Source: an uncultured Collinsella sp.
GTDB taxonomy: Bacteria > Actinomycetota > Coriobacteriia > Coriobacteriales > Coriobacteriaceae
Assembly: GCA_900555225.1 (NCBI GenBank)
Contig: USKL01000023.1
Span: 1-11,907, forward strand
Direction of reading: 5' to 3'
DNA: 11,907 nt
The notes beneath the pieces are model-generated. The model was given only the letters and a program-made list of their open reading frames with translations. It was not told where the DNA came from and made no database searches. Shown here one piece after another: positions 1 to 7,780 of this stretch. The first letter of the stretch is position 1, and each line of letters starts with the position of its first letter. Both the position numbers and the translations under genes were made by a program.

Positions 1-10
1 ATTTCAGCAT
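1..10 (-). CDS. 5' end of a gene leaving the window; possibly the pilus sortase
   Basis: Only the first codons (M-L-K) are inside the window. The start is supported by a near-perfect Shine-Dalgarno, GGAGGT, six bases before the ATG. The same frame is open back to an ATG at 146-148, but that ATG has no ribosome site and the extra 46 residues do not look like a signal peptide, so I prefer the start at base 10. The gene follows the last pilin gene on the same strand. Pilus clusters usually carry a class C sortase at this place, so a sortase is the first guess. This is inference from position; the sequence seen does not identify the product. Confidence 0.5.
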
Positions 11-16
11 TTGGGG

Positions 17-22
17 ACCTCC
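17..22 (-). promoter_or_regulatory. Shine-Dalgarno of the left-edge gene
   Basis: GGAGGT on the minus strand, followed by CCCCAA and ATG. It is one of the best ribosome sites in the window and is the main reason to believe that a gene starts at base 10. Confidence 0.6.
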
Positions 23-184
23 GATCGAGTCGTCGGCCGCCCGCGCACGGAATGCGTCGCAAGGATATTTTACTGCGAGTGTATGCACCCACAGCTGGTA
101 AACGCAATAATTGCAAACATCTGTTCGATATTCATACGCTTGATCCATCGGGTAATGAAGCCTGGCTGCGTTGTCCAAAAAGAA

Positions 185-215
185 CGGGGCAGACTCCAGT
201 GCGGAGTCTGCCCCG
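185..215 (-). terminator. Intrinsic terminator after the pilus operon
   Basis: A perfect 13-bp stem, CGGGGCAGACTCC at 185-197 pairing with 203-215, with a 5-base loop. On the minus strand it is followed by TTCTTTTTGG, a U-rich tract. The plus side is followed by A-rich sequence, so it works for minus-strand transcripts. It lies about 100 bases after the last pilin stop codon and before the left-edge gene, so that gene either has its own promoter or depends on readthrough. Confidence 0.85.
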
Positions 216-315
216 AAAAGAGAATGGCAAAGCAAGAACGTGGATGGACGAGAAAAGTGTCCGCAAGTCTCATGGCCATCACATCCCACCTGCCAAAGGG
301 ATGGGTGAGCGAGCG

Positions 316-2112
316 TTACTCCTGCTCGGACTCCTCAGCCTGCTTACGGCTGCGGATGAGGTGCGCCACGCCGATGCACAGCACCGCGCCACCAGCGATC
401 CAAGTGAAGGTCACGCCGTTAAGGCCGGTGAGGGGGAGGTTAGAGCCCTTCTTATCGGTAACGGTGAGGTGTACTTTACCATCAGTAGCGGCTGTCGCCT
501 GAACAAGATTCCCGTCGGTTCCCTCGGCGAGATTGCATCCAGGATTGAAAAAAACGCCGTTAGTGGGCAGGCCATCGTTCGTGATGGTAAACGTAATGCC
601 ATCGGCTGCGGAGTTGTTGTAGCCAGGGGCAGGCTTAACCTCCGTGAGGATATAGGTGCCCTCGTCGAGACCGACGACATTGATCTTGCCTTCGCTGTTG
701 GTGGTCAGAATTGCATCATTCTTTTTTGGCGTCAGAGTACCGTCGGCCTTGATGTAATCGTTGGTTCCACTCTCATGCAGTGTGAACTGAACGCCGGCAA
801 GGGCTGGCTTATTTCCACTCTTGTCAACATCGGAGCCAACCTTGGTAACGTCAATGCCGTAAGTATAGTCGTAGGCGAGATGGTCGACCGTGGTGCCGTA
901 ATCATCGGCGACGTGCGGGTTGTTGGAGTAGGTAAGCTTAACCGTATTCGGCTGTGCGGTACCGAGCAAGCTGCCAAATTGTGACTTGAGCGAACCGTCA
1001 GGATTGCAAACCTTACTAGAGTCGAGCTTGGCCTTATATTCAACGGTCACTTTAGACCCGTCATTCAGGACGATAGGGTTGTTGTTGTTGTCTTGGCACG
1101 CCTTAAGATTAGTGAAGTTAACCTTGAGCACGTCGTCGCTATAGGTCGGCTCGTAGCCAGACTTGACCACATTGCCATCGATTTTGACCGTGACAACAGG
1201 TGTCATGTTGTTATTCTCGAGCTCAGGTGTCATGGATGTGGGAAGCGTATCCGCGAAGATGTACTCGTAGGTGCTGTAGGTGTTGATGTTGCTCGCAACG
1301 GTGCCGGTCAGCTGATACTCGATAAACTGATCCATGCGGGAGTCGGCGGACTTACTAAACGTGGCGCCTGTCGCATCGTCCATAACAGCCTTGGTCACCT
1401 TGGGGGCATCCTTCTTAGGCTTCGCATTCACATCGGCTCCGCCGACGATGGCGAAAATCGGCGAAGTGTAGGCATCCGTGTTGCCAGTGTTCGTGTTGGC
1501 GGTGTTGCTAACGCTCGCAGTCACAAAAAGCCAGTAGCCGGCAGACAGTGTAGAAAATGTACCATCAGTCGAAGCTTTCCAGCCAGTGGTCTCATTGGTT
1601 GTGTTTACTTTCTCAAGCGCCTTGGCAATCTTGTCGAGCGCACTGTCGGCATCGACCTTGAATCCTTCGCCAGCATTACCAGCAACTATTCTATTGATGT
1701 AGTCTGCCCAATCCTGAACTGTGGCGCTATCACCAGGGTTGGCGTCTTTAGCAAAAACGCCTTTAACAGCTTTCTCAACCTCAGGAGTCGCCCACTGGAT
1801 GTCGGACAGCGTCTTTTCGCCATCCTTGTTCCAAGCTCCATCCGCATCTGCAACGCCATCGCCATTCGTATCAGCCTTACCCTGCGTTACCGTGGCCTTG
1901 AAAATCTGGATACCCTTAAACGAGGTGCCGGCATAGGTGTTCTCAGCAATGGTCACGTTGCCGGTCGTCGTCGCCGTCGGCACATAGCTTGCGGCGGTTC
2001 CGCCCTCAGCTGCAAACGCCATGGTCACCGGGGCCATGACTCCGCCAAAGCTCAACGCTGCTGTGAGGCCTGCCGTTACTGCCAGGCGTGCGATGTTCTT
2101 GCTCATGCTCAT
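316..2112 (-). CDS. LPXTG-anchored pilin, SpaA/FimA type, probable backbone pilin
   Basis: A 598-residue surface pilin, exported by Sec and linked by sortase. The start at 2112 is chosen because GGAGG lies eight bases upstream; longer starts lack a ribosome site and would bury the signal peptide. Residues 1-34 are the signal peptide (cleavage near AFA-A). An N-terminal domain (35-225) carries an EF-hand-like loop at 81-92. The pilin-motif region VNAKPKK (228-234) supplies the likely cross-linking lysine, K233 or K234. A middle domain (235-405) has K241, D288 and YSNNP (395-399), a plausible isopeptide triad. A Cna_B domain (about 418-555) has K424, an E-box with E491 and the motif PAPGY, and D553. 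LPLTG is at 559-563, followed by a membrane helix and a basic then acidic tail. C339 and C369 may form a disulfide. As the last pilin before the terminator and with a full isopeptide set, it is the best candidate for the main shaft. It is AT-richer than the pilin gene before it. Confidence 0.88.
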   Translation of the reverse strand: MSMSKNIARLAVTAGLTAALSFGGVMAPVTMAFAAEGGTAASYVPTATTTGNVTIAENTYAGTSFKGIQIFKATVTQGKADTNGDGVADADGAWNKDGEKTLSDIQWATPEVEKAVKGVFAKDANPGDSATVQDWADYINRIVAGNAGEGFKVDADSALDKIAKALEKVNTTNETTGWKASTDGTFSTLSAGYWLFVTASVSNTANTNTGNTDAYTSPIFAIVGGADVNAKPKKDAPKVTKAVMDDATGATFSKSADSRMDQFIEYQLTGTVASNINTYSTYEYIFADTLPTSMTPELENNNMTPVVTVKIDGNVVKSGYEPTYSDDVLKVNFTNLKACQDNNNNPIVLNDGSKVTVEYKAKLDSSKVCNPDGSLKSQFGSLLGTAQPNTVKLTYSNNPHVADDYGTTVDHLAYDYTYGIDVTKVGSDVDKSGNKPALAGVQFTLHESGTNDYIKADGTLTPKKNDAILTTNSEGKINVVGLDEGTYILTEVKPAPGYNNSAADGITFTITNDGLPTNGVFFNPGCNLAEGTDGNLVQATAATDGKVHLTVTDKKGSNLPLTGLNGVTFTWIAGGAVLCIGVAHLIRSRKQAEESEQE

Positions 2113-2195
2113 CTTCTTTTCCTCCGTTTTCCGGTTGGTTCTCATTCGATCGGTCATCGTCTGTCTGTGTCTTAGCATCTGCTTCGCTATGTCTC

Positions 2196-2214
2196 GCCCC
2201 GCTCTCTGTGGGGC
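2196..2214 (-). other. Short stem-loop between the two pilin genes
   Basis: GCCCC pairs with GGGGC across a 9-base loop, just after the stop codon of the middle pilin gene. There is no U-tract, so it is not a standard terminator. It could affect mRNA processing or the ratio of the two pilins. A 5-bp stem could also occur by chance. Confidence 0.3.
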
Positions 2215-2220
2215 TGCCAG

Positions 2221-3885
2221 CTACTCTTTATGGCTGCCACCTCCCCGCTTGACCAGGAGCGCGACCACGATGAGCGCGGCTCCGGCGACCGCTGCGGCGG
2301 CCGCGGCGTACATTGCCATATCACCAGTCGAGGGCATAAAGCCTCCGGTGGTAATGCTAGGGGGTGTGCCAGTGGGCGTGTTGATGAGCGACGCCTCCAG
2401 GCTGCCCGTCGACCCGTCCGCGCTGTCGGCGCGCAGGGGCGACTCGGCCGTGATGGTGAGCTTGGGTTTGGCGGCGGCCACCTGGTCGACATCCAGGCCC
2501 TCGGCCTTGACCGTCACGGAGCGCGTGCCCTCAAAGGCGGTGTAGCCCTTGGGCGCCTTGAGCTCGCGGACCTCCAGCTTGCCCGAGTCCACGCCCGAGA
2601 CGGTCACGCGACCGTCCTCGCCCGTGGTGACGGTGGCCTTGCCCTCCGCATCCCACGTGCCGTCGGCCGCCAGCGTGCGGCCGCGGTCGTCGGCGATGCC
2701 CAGGACCGCCCCGGCGAGCGGCTTGTCGCCATCGCTGCCGCGCTTGGTGAGCGCGAGATCCCAGGTGTAGGCGCACGCATCGTCGCTCGGCGTGTGGGTG
2801 AAGCCGGCGTCGCCGGACTGGTCGGCAAAGGGAGAGCGCGGGTAGCGCAAGTAGACCTCGTTGGGGTTGCCCTTCGCGATGCCGTGGTTGCATGCGCTGT
2901 TGAGCGGCGCATTGTACACGGCGACCACGCGGGCACCCGCGGTGAAGGCGTCGGTCCCGCCGAGCGCGGCGATGAGGTCGCCGGTGCGCACGGTGAAGGT
3001 CTTGCCGTCCGCCGCCACCTTGGTGGCGCACTGGGCCGTGATGTCGGTCCAGCCCTTCGCGGGCTCGGTGCCGACGCTGCCGTCCTTGTCGGTCTGGACC
3101 GCGTCGAAGCCGCCGTCCGCGCCCGCCGCCACGTACACGCGCATGCTCGCGGCGACCTTGGAGGGGTCGAGCCCCGCGCTCATGGTGTCGACGAACCGCA
3201 CCGTATAGGTGTCGTAGGCCGTGAGGCCCGCCGGGACCGTGGCCGAGAGGCGCCAGTACAGGTCGTCGGCGACCGTGGCGTCGGCGGCCTTCTGCCAGGC
3301 GGCGGCGCTGTCCTCCAGCACGTGCTTGGACACCTTGGGGGTCGCGGCCTTGGGCTTGACGCTGACGGCGCTGCCGCCCACCAGGGCCATGATCGGCGCG
3401 GTGCCGGCCTCGCCCTGGGAAATGGCGTCATCGTCGGCGACGATGAGCCAGTAGCCGCAGGGCAGCTCGGCCGTCGTGCCCGCGTTAAGGGCCACGGAAG
3501 GCGCACCGGCATTGTAAATCGCACGGGCAAGCTTTGCCGCTAGCGTGGTCGTCATGTGCCCGTCGGCATTCATCCATTCGGCAGCCTCTTGCGCCGTCGA
3601 TGCCGAGTTATCAAGCCCTGCATCATGAAGCACGGGAAGGGCAGCTTGGCGAACCGTGTCATTCGCCCACGCTACATCAGTTGCGACCTTTTGGTCGGCA
3701 TCGGCATCGTCGACAACGGTCGCCGAAAAGAGCTGGTACGCGTCGTAACGTGTCGCGACTGTACCGTCCACCGTAATGGCTCCGGTGTCGGCAGCACGGG
3801 CCGTTCCAGGGGCGATCGCAAAAGCGAAGACGACGGCCATGGACATCACCACGACGGCCAACATATGACGGAGCACTTTACTCAC
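2221..3885 (-). CDS. LPXTG-like pilin (MPSTG), paralogue of the next pilin
   Basis: A 554-residue pilin with the same architecture as the following gene. I chose the GTG at 3883-3885 because GGAG sits eight bases upstream; it overlaps the adhesin stop by eight bases (GTGAGTAA), which suggests translational coupling. The ATG at 3862-3864 is the alternative. The signal peptide is 1-31 (ARA-A). The pilin motif VSVKPK (174-179) points to K179. The middle domain has K187 and D233, but YPRSP (348-352) replaces the YSNNP seen in its sister. C286 and C332 match the sister's cysteine pair. The Cna_B domain (about 376-505) has K381, an E-box with E441 and APKGY, and N502, so it should form its isopeptide. 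MPSTG (517-521) precedes an Ala/Val-rich membrane helix and the tail KRGGGSHKE. It could be a second shaft pilin or the base/anchor pilin. GC content in its middle is far higher than in the flanking pilus genes. Confidence 0.87.
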   Translation of the reverse strand: MSKVLRHMLAVVVMSMAVVFAFAIAPGTARAADTGAITVDGTVATRYDAYQLFSATVVDDADADQKVATDVAWANDTVRQAALPVLHDAGLDNSASTAQEAAEWMNADGHMTTTLAAKLARAIYNAGAPSVALNAGTTAELPCGYWLIVADDDAISQGEAGTAPIMALVGGSAVSVKPKAATPKVSKHVLEDSAAAWQKAADATVADDLYWRLSATVPAGLTAYDTYTVRFVDTMSAGLDPSKVAASMRVYVAAGADGGFDAVQTDKDGSVGTEPAKGWTDITAQCATKVAADGKTFTVRTGDLIAALGGTDAFTAGARVVAVYNAPLNSACNHGIAKGNPNEVYLRYPRSPFADQSGDAGFTHTPSDDACAYTWDLALTKRGSDGDKPLAGAVLGIADDRGRTLAADGTWDAEGKATVTTGEDGRVTVSGVDSGKLEVRELKAPKGYTAFEGTRSVTVKAEGLDVDQVAAAKPKLTITAESPLRADSADGSTGSLEASLINTPTGTPPSITTGGFMPSTGDMAMYAAAAAAVAGAALIVVALLVKRGGGSHKE

Positions 3886-6800
3886 GACGACCACTCCGAT
3901 CAAGATCACGATGGCGGCGAGCATGCATCCACGTCGCGGCAAAACACAGCATCGAAGCACCAGCTAAATACGTCATAGTCAAACCAGCCCCGCCCGCCTC
4001 AGGTAGCGTAGTCGAATACTTGTTGGTAAAGGTCGGCGGATCCTGAGAGCCATCGCCATAGGCAACTACGGCGTTGAGTTGGTCCGTGCCATTAGTTACC
4101 TCAACCGTGACTTTGCGCGGGGTCGTGTCATAGGTGATGTGATCTTTAACATGGTCGATGGCACCCTCGGGCTCGACCTCGGAGATGGTGTAGGTATAGA
4201 TTCCCGCCTTGTTGTACTTGACGTCAAAGGAGACATTTCCCTTGTCATTATTGGTCACCGTCTGGAGCACTTTGCCCTCGGCGTCCTTAAGCGCGAACGA
4301 GAACTGACCTTCCCTGAAGGTTCCGCCTTTAAGCACTTTATTTGCTTTTATCGTCGCTTTGCCTTCAAGGGGCGCGTCATACACCCAAATCTCTGCATCT
4401 GACGTTATCTCCGTATCGGCATCAAGCAAAGATTTCGCCTTGTTCATGGCTTGCTCGTATTGCTCTTCGGGCGCATTGCCCTTGAGCAGAATCCATGTTG
4501 GTTGGGCGACGCGATATCCAGGAGGCGCCGTCGTCTCCTCGAGGCAGTAAAGCTTGCAGGAAGCCATGGCGTCCGAACTCGTTTCCGAACTCGTTCCAAA
4601 AGTCACACTTCCGTCAGGGCCGGTCGTTCCGTCAGAAAAAAACGTCTTTGCGCCCTCAACGCCGGCACTGCCCTGCGCCTTATCCATGTCAATCGCATAG
4701 AGTGTGAACGTAGCGTCAGCCAACGGCGCGGCAACGTCCTTTTCATCCACTTTGTGGACCACAATGCCGTGCCCCGTTCCGCCCCCCGATGCGCCGGCAT
4801 CTATGTCATATTCACGCTCGTGTTTCACATACCCGCCTGCAACACCTTCAAGCTGCGCCTCGTTGGAAAGGGAAACTGTACCAGACTCACCGGACAGAAC
4901 TTCATATTCGACTTTCAGGTATTTCTCATCGGGAAGCCTCAACGTCAATCGCTGCTGCTTTCCAGCGCCCTCGCCAATCGAGTCAAGAGTCGCTCTGTAT
5001 TTTTCTTTTGTCAGCACACGCCAATCGCCGTTATCGCACTCAGATACGCTAAGCGACGAGGGGATAAACGTACACTTAGAATCCATCACATCGAACAGAT
5101 CGAGGTAGTCGGTTCCGACCTTTAAGTCTAGTGCCGATTCATTAACGAAAATCGTGTATTGAATTCGCTTGCTATTACTTACCGACGAACCTGTCTTTGA
5201 CAATACGTCGTTCTTGATCTGTACGGTATCAGAGTCCGCCTTAAATTCTTTACCATCTGAGCTTGCGCTCGCCGAGTTCGTGAGCTCGCCGAGATTCTTT
5301 GACGTATCGACTACCGACCTTTTAACAGCAGTCGAATACGTCAGCTTTGCGTACCCTGTATTATTGCCCAGCTTTTCCGTTGGAATTGAAAACGCAACCA
5401 TCTGGCGATCGACAGCAGGCGTCAGCAAGACATCCGAAACCTCGGTTTTTTCTCTCTCATGTTCCCATTCGCGGCCGGGCACCGCCGTCCCGTAGGGATT
5501 TGAATACAAAGAATATTTAGCCGAGCCGGGAATATAACTCATTCCCTCAGGAAGCTCATCTTTGACAACGACATCCTTGCCATTGAGCCTGCCAGCGCCA
5601 TAATACTCACCGGCAGGCGTCTTAGCTCGATTGGCATAGACAGTCCAGTCGACAATCCACGCACCTTTGTCTTTCCAGTCAAACGTCTCATCCCACCGTG
5701 CTTGCGAGCCGTCTTCATTTATTTTTACACTCTTCTCAACCGAAGGCTCCGCTTCGCCCTCAACATAGTAAAAGACAAAATCAGAATAGCCGCTAAACCC
5801 GTCGACAGAGGCGAAGTTGGAGTACCAACCAGGAAGTGCATCGGTCACCGTTTTATACGTAATAACCACCTCGGGGGACTTATCAAGCGCTTCTTTGACT
5901 TTATCCGTAATGGTTATTTGGATATTGCAGTTGTGTTGGTTGCTGTTCTGCGACGGATTTTCACCACCCGCAAACGTCCAATCGGTACCTTGGTCCAGTT
6001 TGTTACCCCCAATGGTAATTACATGTGAAGGGCCATCGGAGGTATCCGGCCCCATAGTCTGCTTCCAAGCCGCCAGCATGGTATCTTTGATAAGAATGGA
6101 TGTTGGGTTTTTCGCATTTACGTAATCACGGAGCTCTACGCGTAATTGCCAAGTTGCTTTTCCGGTCCGAGATGCCTCATCCGGATTAAGCAGCGTTTTG
6201 CTAATGGTTTTGCCCGTCCAAGGACGGATGTAGTATGCGGTGCTTTCACCAGAGGGCAGACCGGAGTCTTCTTTTTTCACACTTGCCGTGTTACTAACTT
6301 TTTCGTAGGAATTCTCATCTTTCAGCTTAGTTTGATAGACGATGCAGTAGGTCGCATACCGATCGCCCTCTTTTGGATTAAACGTATAGCTAAATGAATC
6401 CCCTGACTCGCTCAGCATTTCCTCATCGATCTTTTGTTTTTCATCGGCGGTCTCGCCCTTGTAGACCGTATAGCTGCCAATATAATCCTGCTTGCCATCG
6501 AGCTTGTCGGTAAAGGTGTAGCCAGACATATCGGCCTTGAGAGATCCCCTGTTGAGTACAACCTTCCAAGTGATGACAGACGATGTTCCGGAGCCAGCCT
6601 CTTTTTGAATCATGTCGTATTGAAACGGTTCCGACGCCCCTTTAATCGTAAGAGATTGTTGGTGATTTGCTTTTCCCCAGGTTGTTTGCACACTATTCCT
6701 ACCTTGCGTAGGTGTGCCATTAGAAAGAGACAAGTTCTTGCTAACTGTCGTTTCGTAGGTAACGGTATGGTCGCCCTGAGAAAGGTTACCTAGCGGCAAC

Positions 6801-7600
6801 GTTGCAGTTCGCTCTTCGATGCTCACGGACGAACCAAGAGGATTTCCATCGAGCTTGAAGCTGCTTTGCTCAAAGTCCAGGTAGTCACCGAGCGTATCGA
6901 CCAGTTTTACATCCGTTGCGTGCGACGTAACACTCAGATTAATAGTCCAAGTTATCTTGGCATTTCCGGTACTGCTATCTTGGGAAAAGACACCTGATTT
7001 GTTTCCATCAACTGCGCCATCTTGAATCTCGATCGGCACAGTTTCGCCAACGCCTGGAAATTTCAGTTCGACTTTTTCGCCGTCATCTACATCTTTGTCT
7101 TTAAGCTCAAACTCGAAATTGACGCGCACATAGAGCGAAGAGGGATGACCGCTGAGATAGCTGGCATCGTAATTAAAAACGACCTTGTTATCCTTTATGT
7201 ACCAAGTTCCCATCCTTTGTGCATTCTCGGTATCATCCGTCCTTAAGATACCGCCCTCGTTCTCGTTCACAACAATCGAGTCGGGAAAGGTATAAATCGT
7301 CTCAAGCCTTTCAGGTGTAGGCCCACAATTCTCATGAAAACGAGCTTCCATAAAACCGTAGATAGTATCGGCTGTCGTAATCGAGGGTGAGCCCTCTTTA
7401 CCGAGAGGCTGCTGACGACCCTTATCGGCATACAGCCCAACCGTAACGTCCGCCGTATCGCCGTTGATCACAATCGGCGTCGGCGTCGTCACGTCCTCGG
7501 CGCGCACTGGGGCTGCACCGTGAAAAACAGCGGCGGTGAGGCTAATCAAAATGAAGACCAGGGCCGCCATACCCAGCGACCGCGAGCGGTGTGCGTCCAT
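3878..7600 (-). CDS. Large LPXTG-type multidomain adhesin, probable pilus tip protein
   Basis: A 1240-residue surface protein, first gene of the pilus operon. The start is supported by AGGGGA (7606-7611) before the ATG. The signal peptide spans about 1-34 (VRA-E). The N-terminal part resembles MSCRAMM/collagen-binding adhesin modules: 'YTFPDSI', then 'GTWYIKDNKVVF', then 'SYLSGHPSSL'. Five repeats of the 'xxDxL' strand typical of such Ig-like modules centre on D235, D365, D506, D681 and D837. A Cna_B domain starts near 945 and has an E-box at 1018-1029 (E1022, APPGY). A Spy0128/FctA-type pilin isopeptide domain (1080-1196) shows K1088, E1141 and N1193, the expected triad. LPEAG (1199-1203), a membrane helix (about 1206-1225) and a basic tail end the protein. 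No von Willebrand A domain is seen. I see no clear pilin-motif lysine, which fits a cap rather than a shaft subunit. The ligand is unknown. The gene is AT-richer than typA. Confidence 0.85.
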   Translation of the reverse strand: MDAHRSRSLGMAALVFILISLTAAVFHGAAPVRAEDVTTPTPIVINGDTADVTVGLYADKGRQQPLGKEGSPSITTADTIYGFMEARFHENCGPTPERLETIYTFPDSIVVNENEGGILRTDDTENAQRMGTWYIKDNKVVFNYDASYLSGHPSSLYVRVNFEFELKDKDVDDGEKVELKFPGVGETVPIEIQDGAVDGNKSGVFSQDSSTGNAKITWTINLSVTSHATDVKLVDTLGDYLDFEQSSFKLDGNPLGSSVSIEERTATLPLGNLSQGDHTVTYETTVSKNLSLSNGTPTQGRNSVQTTWGKANHQQSLTIKGASEPFQYDMIQKEAGSGTSSVITWKVVLNRGSLKADMSGYTFTDKLDGKQDYIGSYTVYKGETADEKQKIDEEMLSESGDSFSYTFNPKEGDRYATYCIVYQTKLKDENSYEKVSNTASVKKEDSGLPSGESTAYYIRPWTGKTISKTLLNPDEASRTGKATWQLRVELRDYVNAKNPTSILIKDTMLAAWKQTMGPDTSDGPSHVITIGGNKLDQGTDWTFAGGENPSQNSNQHNCNIQITITDKVKEALDKSPEVVITYKTVTDALPGWYSNFASVDGFSGYSDFVFYYVEGEAEPSVEKSVKINEDGSQARWDETFDWKDKGAWIVDWTVYANRAKTPAGEYYGAGRLNGKDVVVKDELPEGMSYIPGSAKYSLYSNPYGTAVPGREWEHEREKTEVSDVLLTPAVDRQMVAFSIPTEKLGNNTGYAKLTYSTAVKRSVVDTSKNLGELTNSASASSDGKEFKADSDTVQIKNDVLSKTGSSVSNSKRIQYTIFVNESALDLKVGTDYLDLFDVMDSKCTFIPSSLSVSECDNGDWRVLTKEKYRATLDSIGEGAGKQQRLTLRLPDEKYLKVEYEVLSGESGTVSLSNEAQLEGVAGGYVKHEREYDIDAGASGGGTGHGIVVHKVDEKDVAAPLADATFTLYAIDMDKAQGSAGVEGAKTFFSDGTTGPDGSVTFGTSSETSSDAMASCKLYCLEETTAPPGYRVAQPTWILLKGNAPEEQYEQAMNKAKSLLDADTEITSDAEIWVYDAPLEGKATIKANKVLKGGTFREGQFSFALKDAEGKVLQTVTNNDKGNVSFDVKYNKAGIYTYTISEVEPEGAIDHVKDHITYDTTPRKVTVEVTNGTDQLNAVVAYGDGSQDPPTFTNKYSTTLPEAGGAGLTMTYLAGASMLCFAATWMHARRHRDLDRSGRRE
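3894..3897 (-). promoter_or_regulatory. Ribosome site that decides the GTG start of the middle pilin
   Basis: GGAG lies inside the last codons of the adhesin gene, eight bases before GTG at 3883-3885. The later ATG at 3862-3864 has no such site. With the GTG, the protein gains a K/R-containing n-region (MSKVLRH) ahead of its hydrophobic signal core. Confidence 0.6.
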
Positions 7601-7752
7601 AGTTGTCCCCTAATTCCTACAACACAGTGTGGAATACGGCGAATCGTCGGATCGAACACAAACCCCAACATCAACATGAACCTGCCTAGCGCATTGCAAG
7701 AACCCATTGGGGAGCAACTTCTAAGACGGTTCGTCTATGCCACAATGCATAA

Positions 7753-7780
7753 AATATAATATAGATACCAGTCATGTAAA
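7753..7780 (-). promoter_or_regulatory. Putative sigma-70 promoter of the pilus operon
   Basis: On the minus strand TTTACA (7775-7780) and TATATT (7753-7758) are separated by 16 bases. Each hexamer differs from consensus at one position. The AT-rich location and the distance to the adhesin start leave an untranslated leader of roughly 145 bases. No start site has been shown; a second AT-rich stretch at 7850-7885 could hold another promoter, but I found no good -35 there. Confidence 0.5.

Larger units (their letters stand above)
11..315. other. Intergenic gap between the last pilin gene and the left-edge gene
   Basis: This gap of about 300 bases holds the terminator at 185-215 and the ribosome site at 17-22. 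On the minus strand a TAAAAT hexamer at about 60-70 could be a -10 element for the left-edge gene, but I could not pair it with a convincing -35. Bases 216-315 hold nothing else I recognise. Confidence 0.6.

Noticed and set aside
70..282. A 70-codon minus-strand ORF in the gap after the last pilin
   Set aside because: It would encode the terminator hairpin at 185-215 as protein, has no ribosome site and ends before the left-edge gene.
52..984. A 310-codon plus-strand ORF crossing the pilus terminator and the last pilin gene
   Set aside because: It crosses a strong hairpin and lies opposite a well-supported pilin gene, with no family resemblance. The plus-strand ORF at 1093-2175 is rejected for the same reason.
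1077..1092. A GTT microsatellite in the last pilin gene
   Set aside because: It encodes four asparagines in frame; changes would be by whole codons and would not switch the gene off.
2230..3543. A 437-codon plus-strand ORF opposite the middle pilin
   Set aside because: It is rich in Gly, Ala, Arg and Val with no domain, as expected opposite a GC-rich gene; the minus-strand frame has a signal peptide, E-box and sorting signal.
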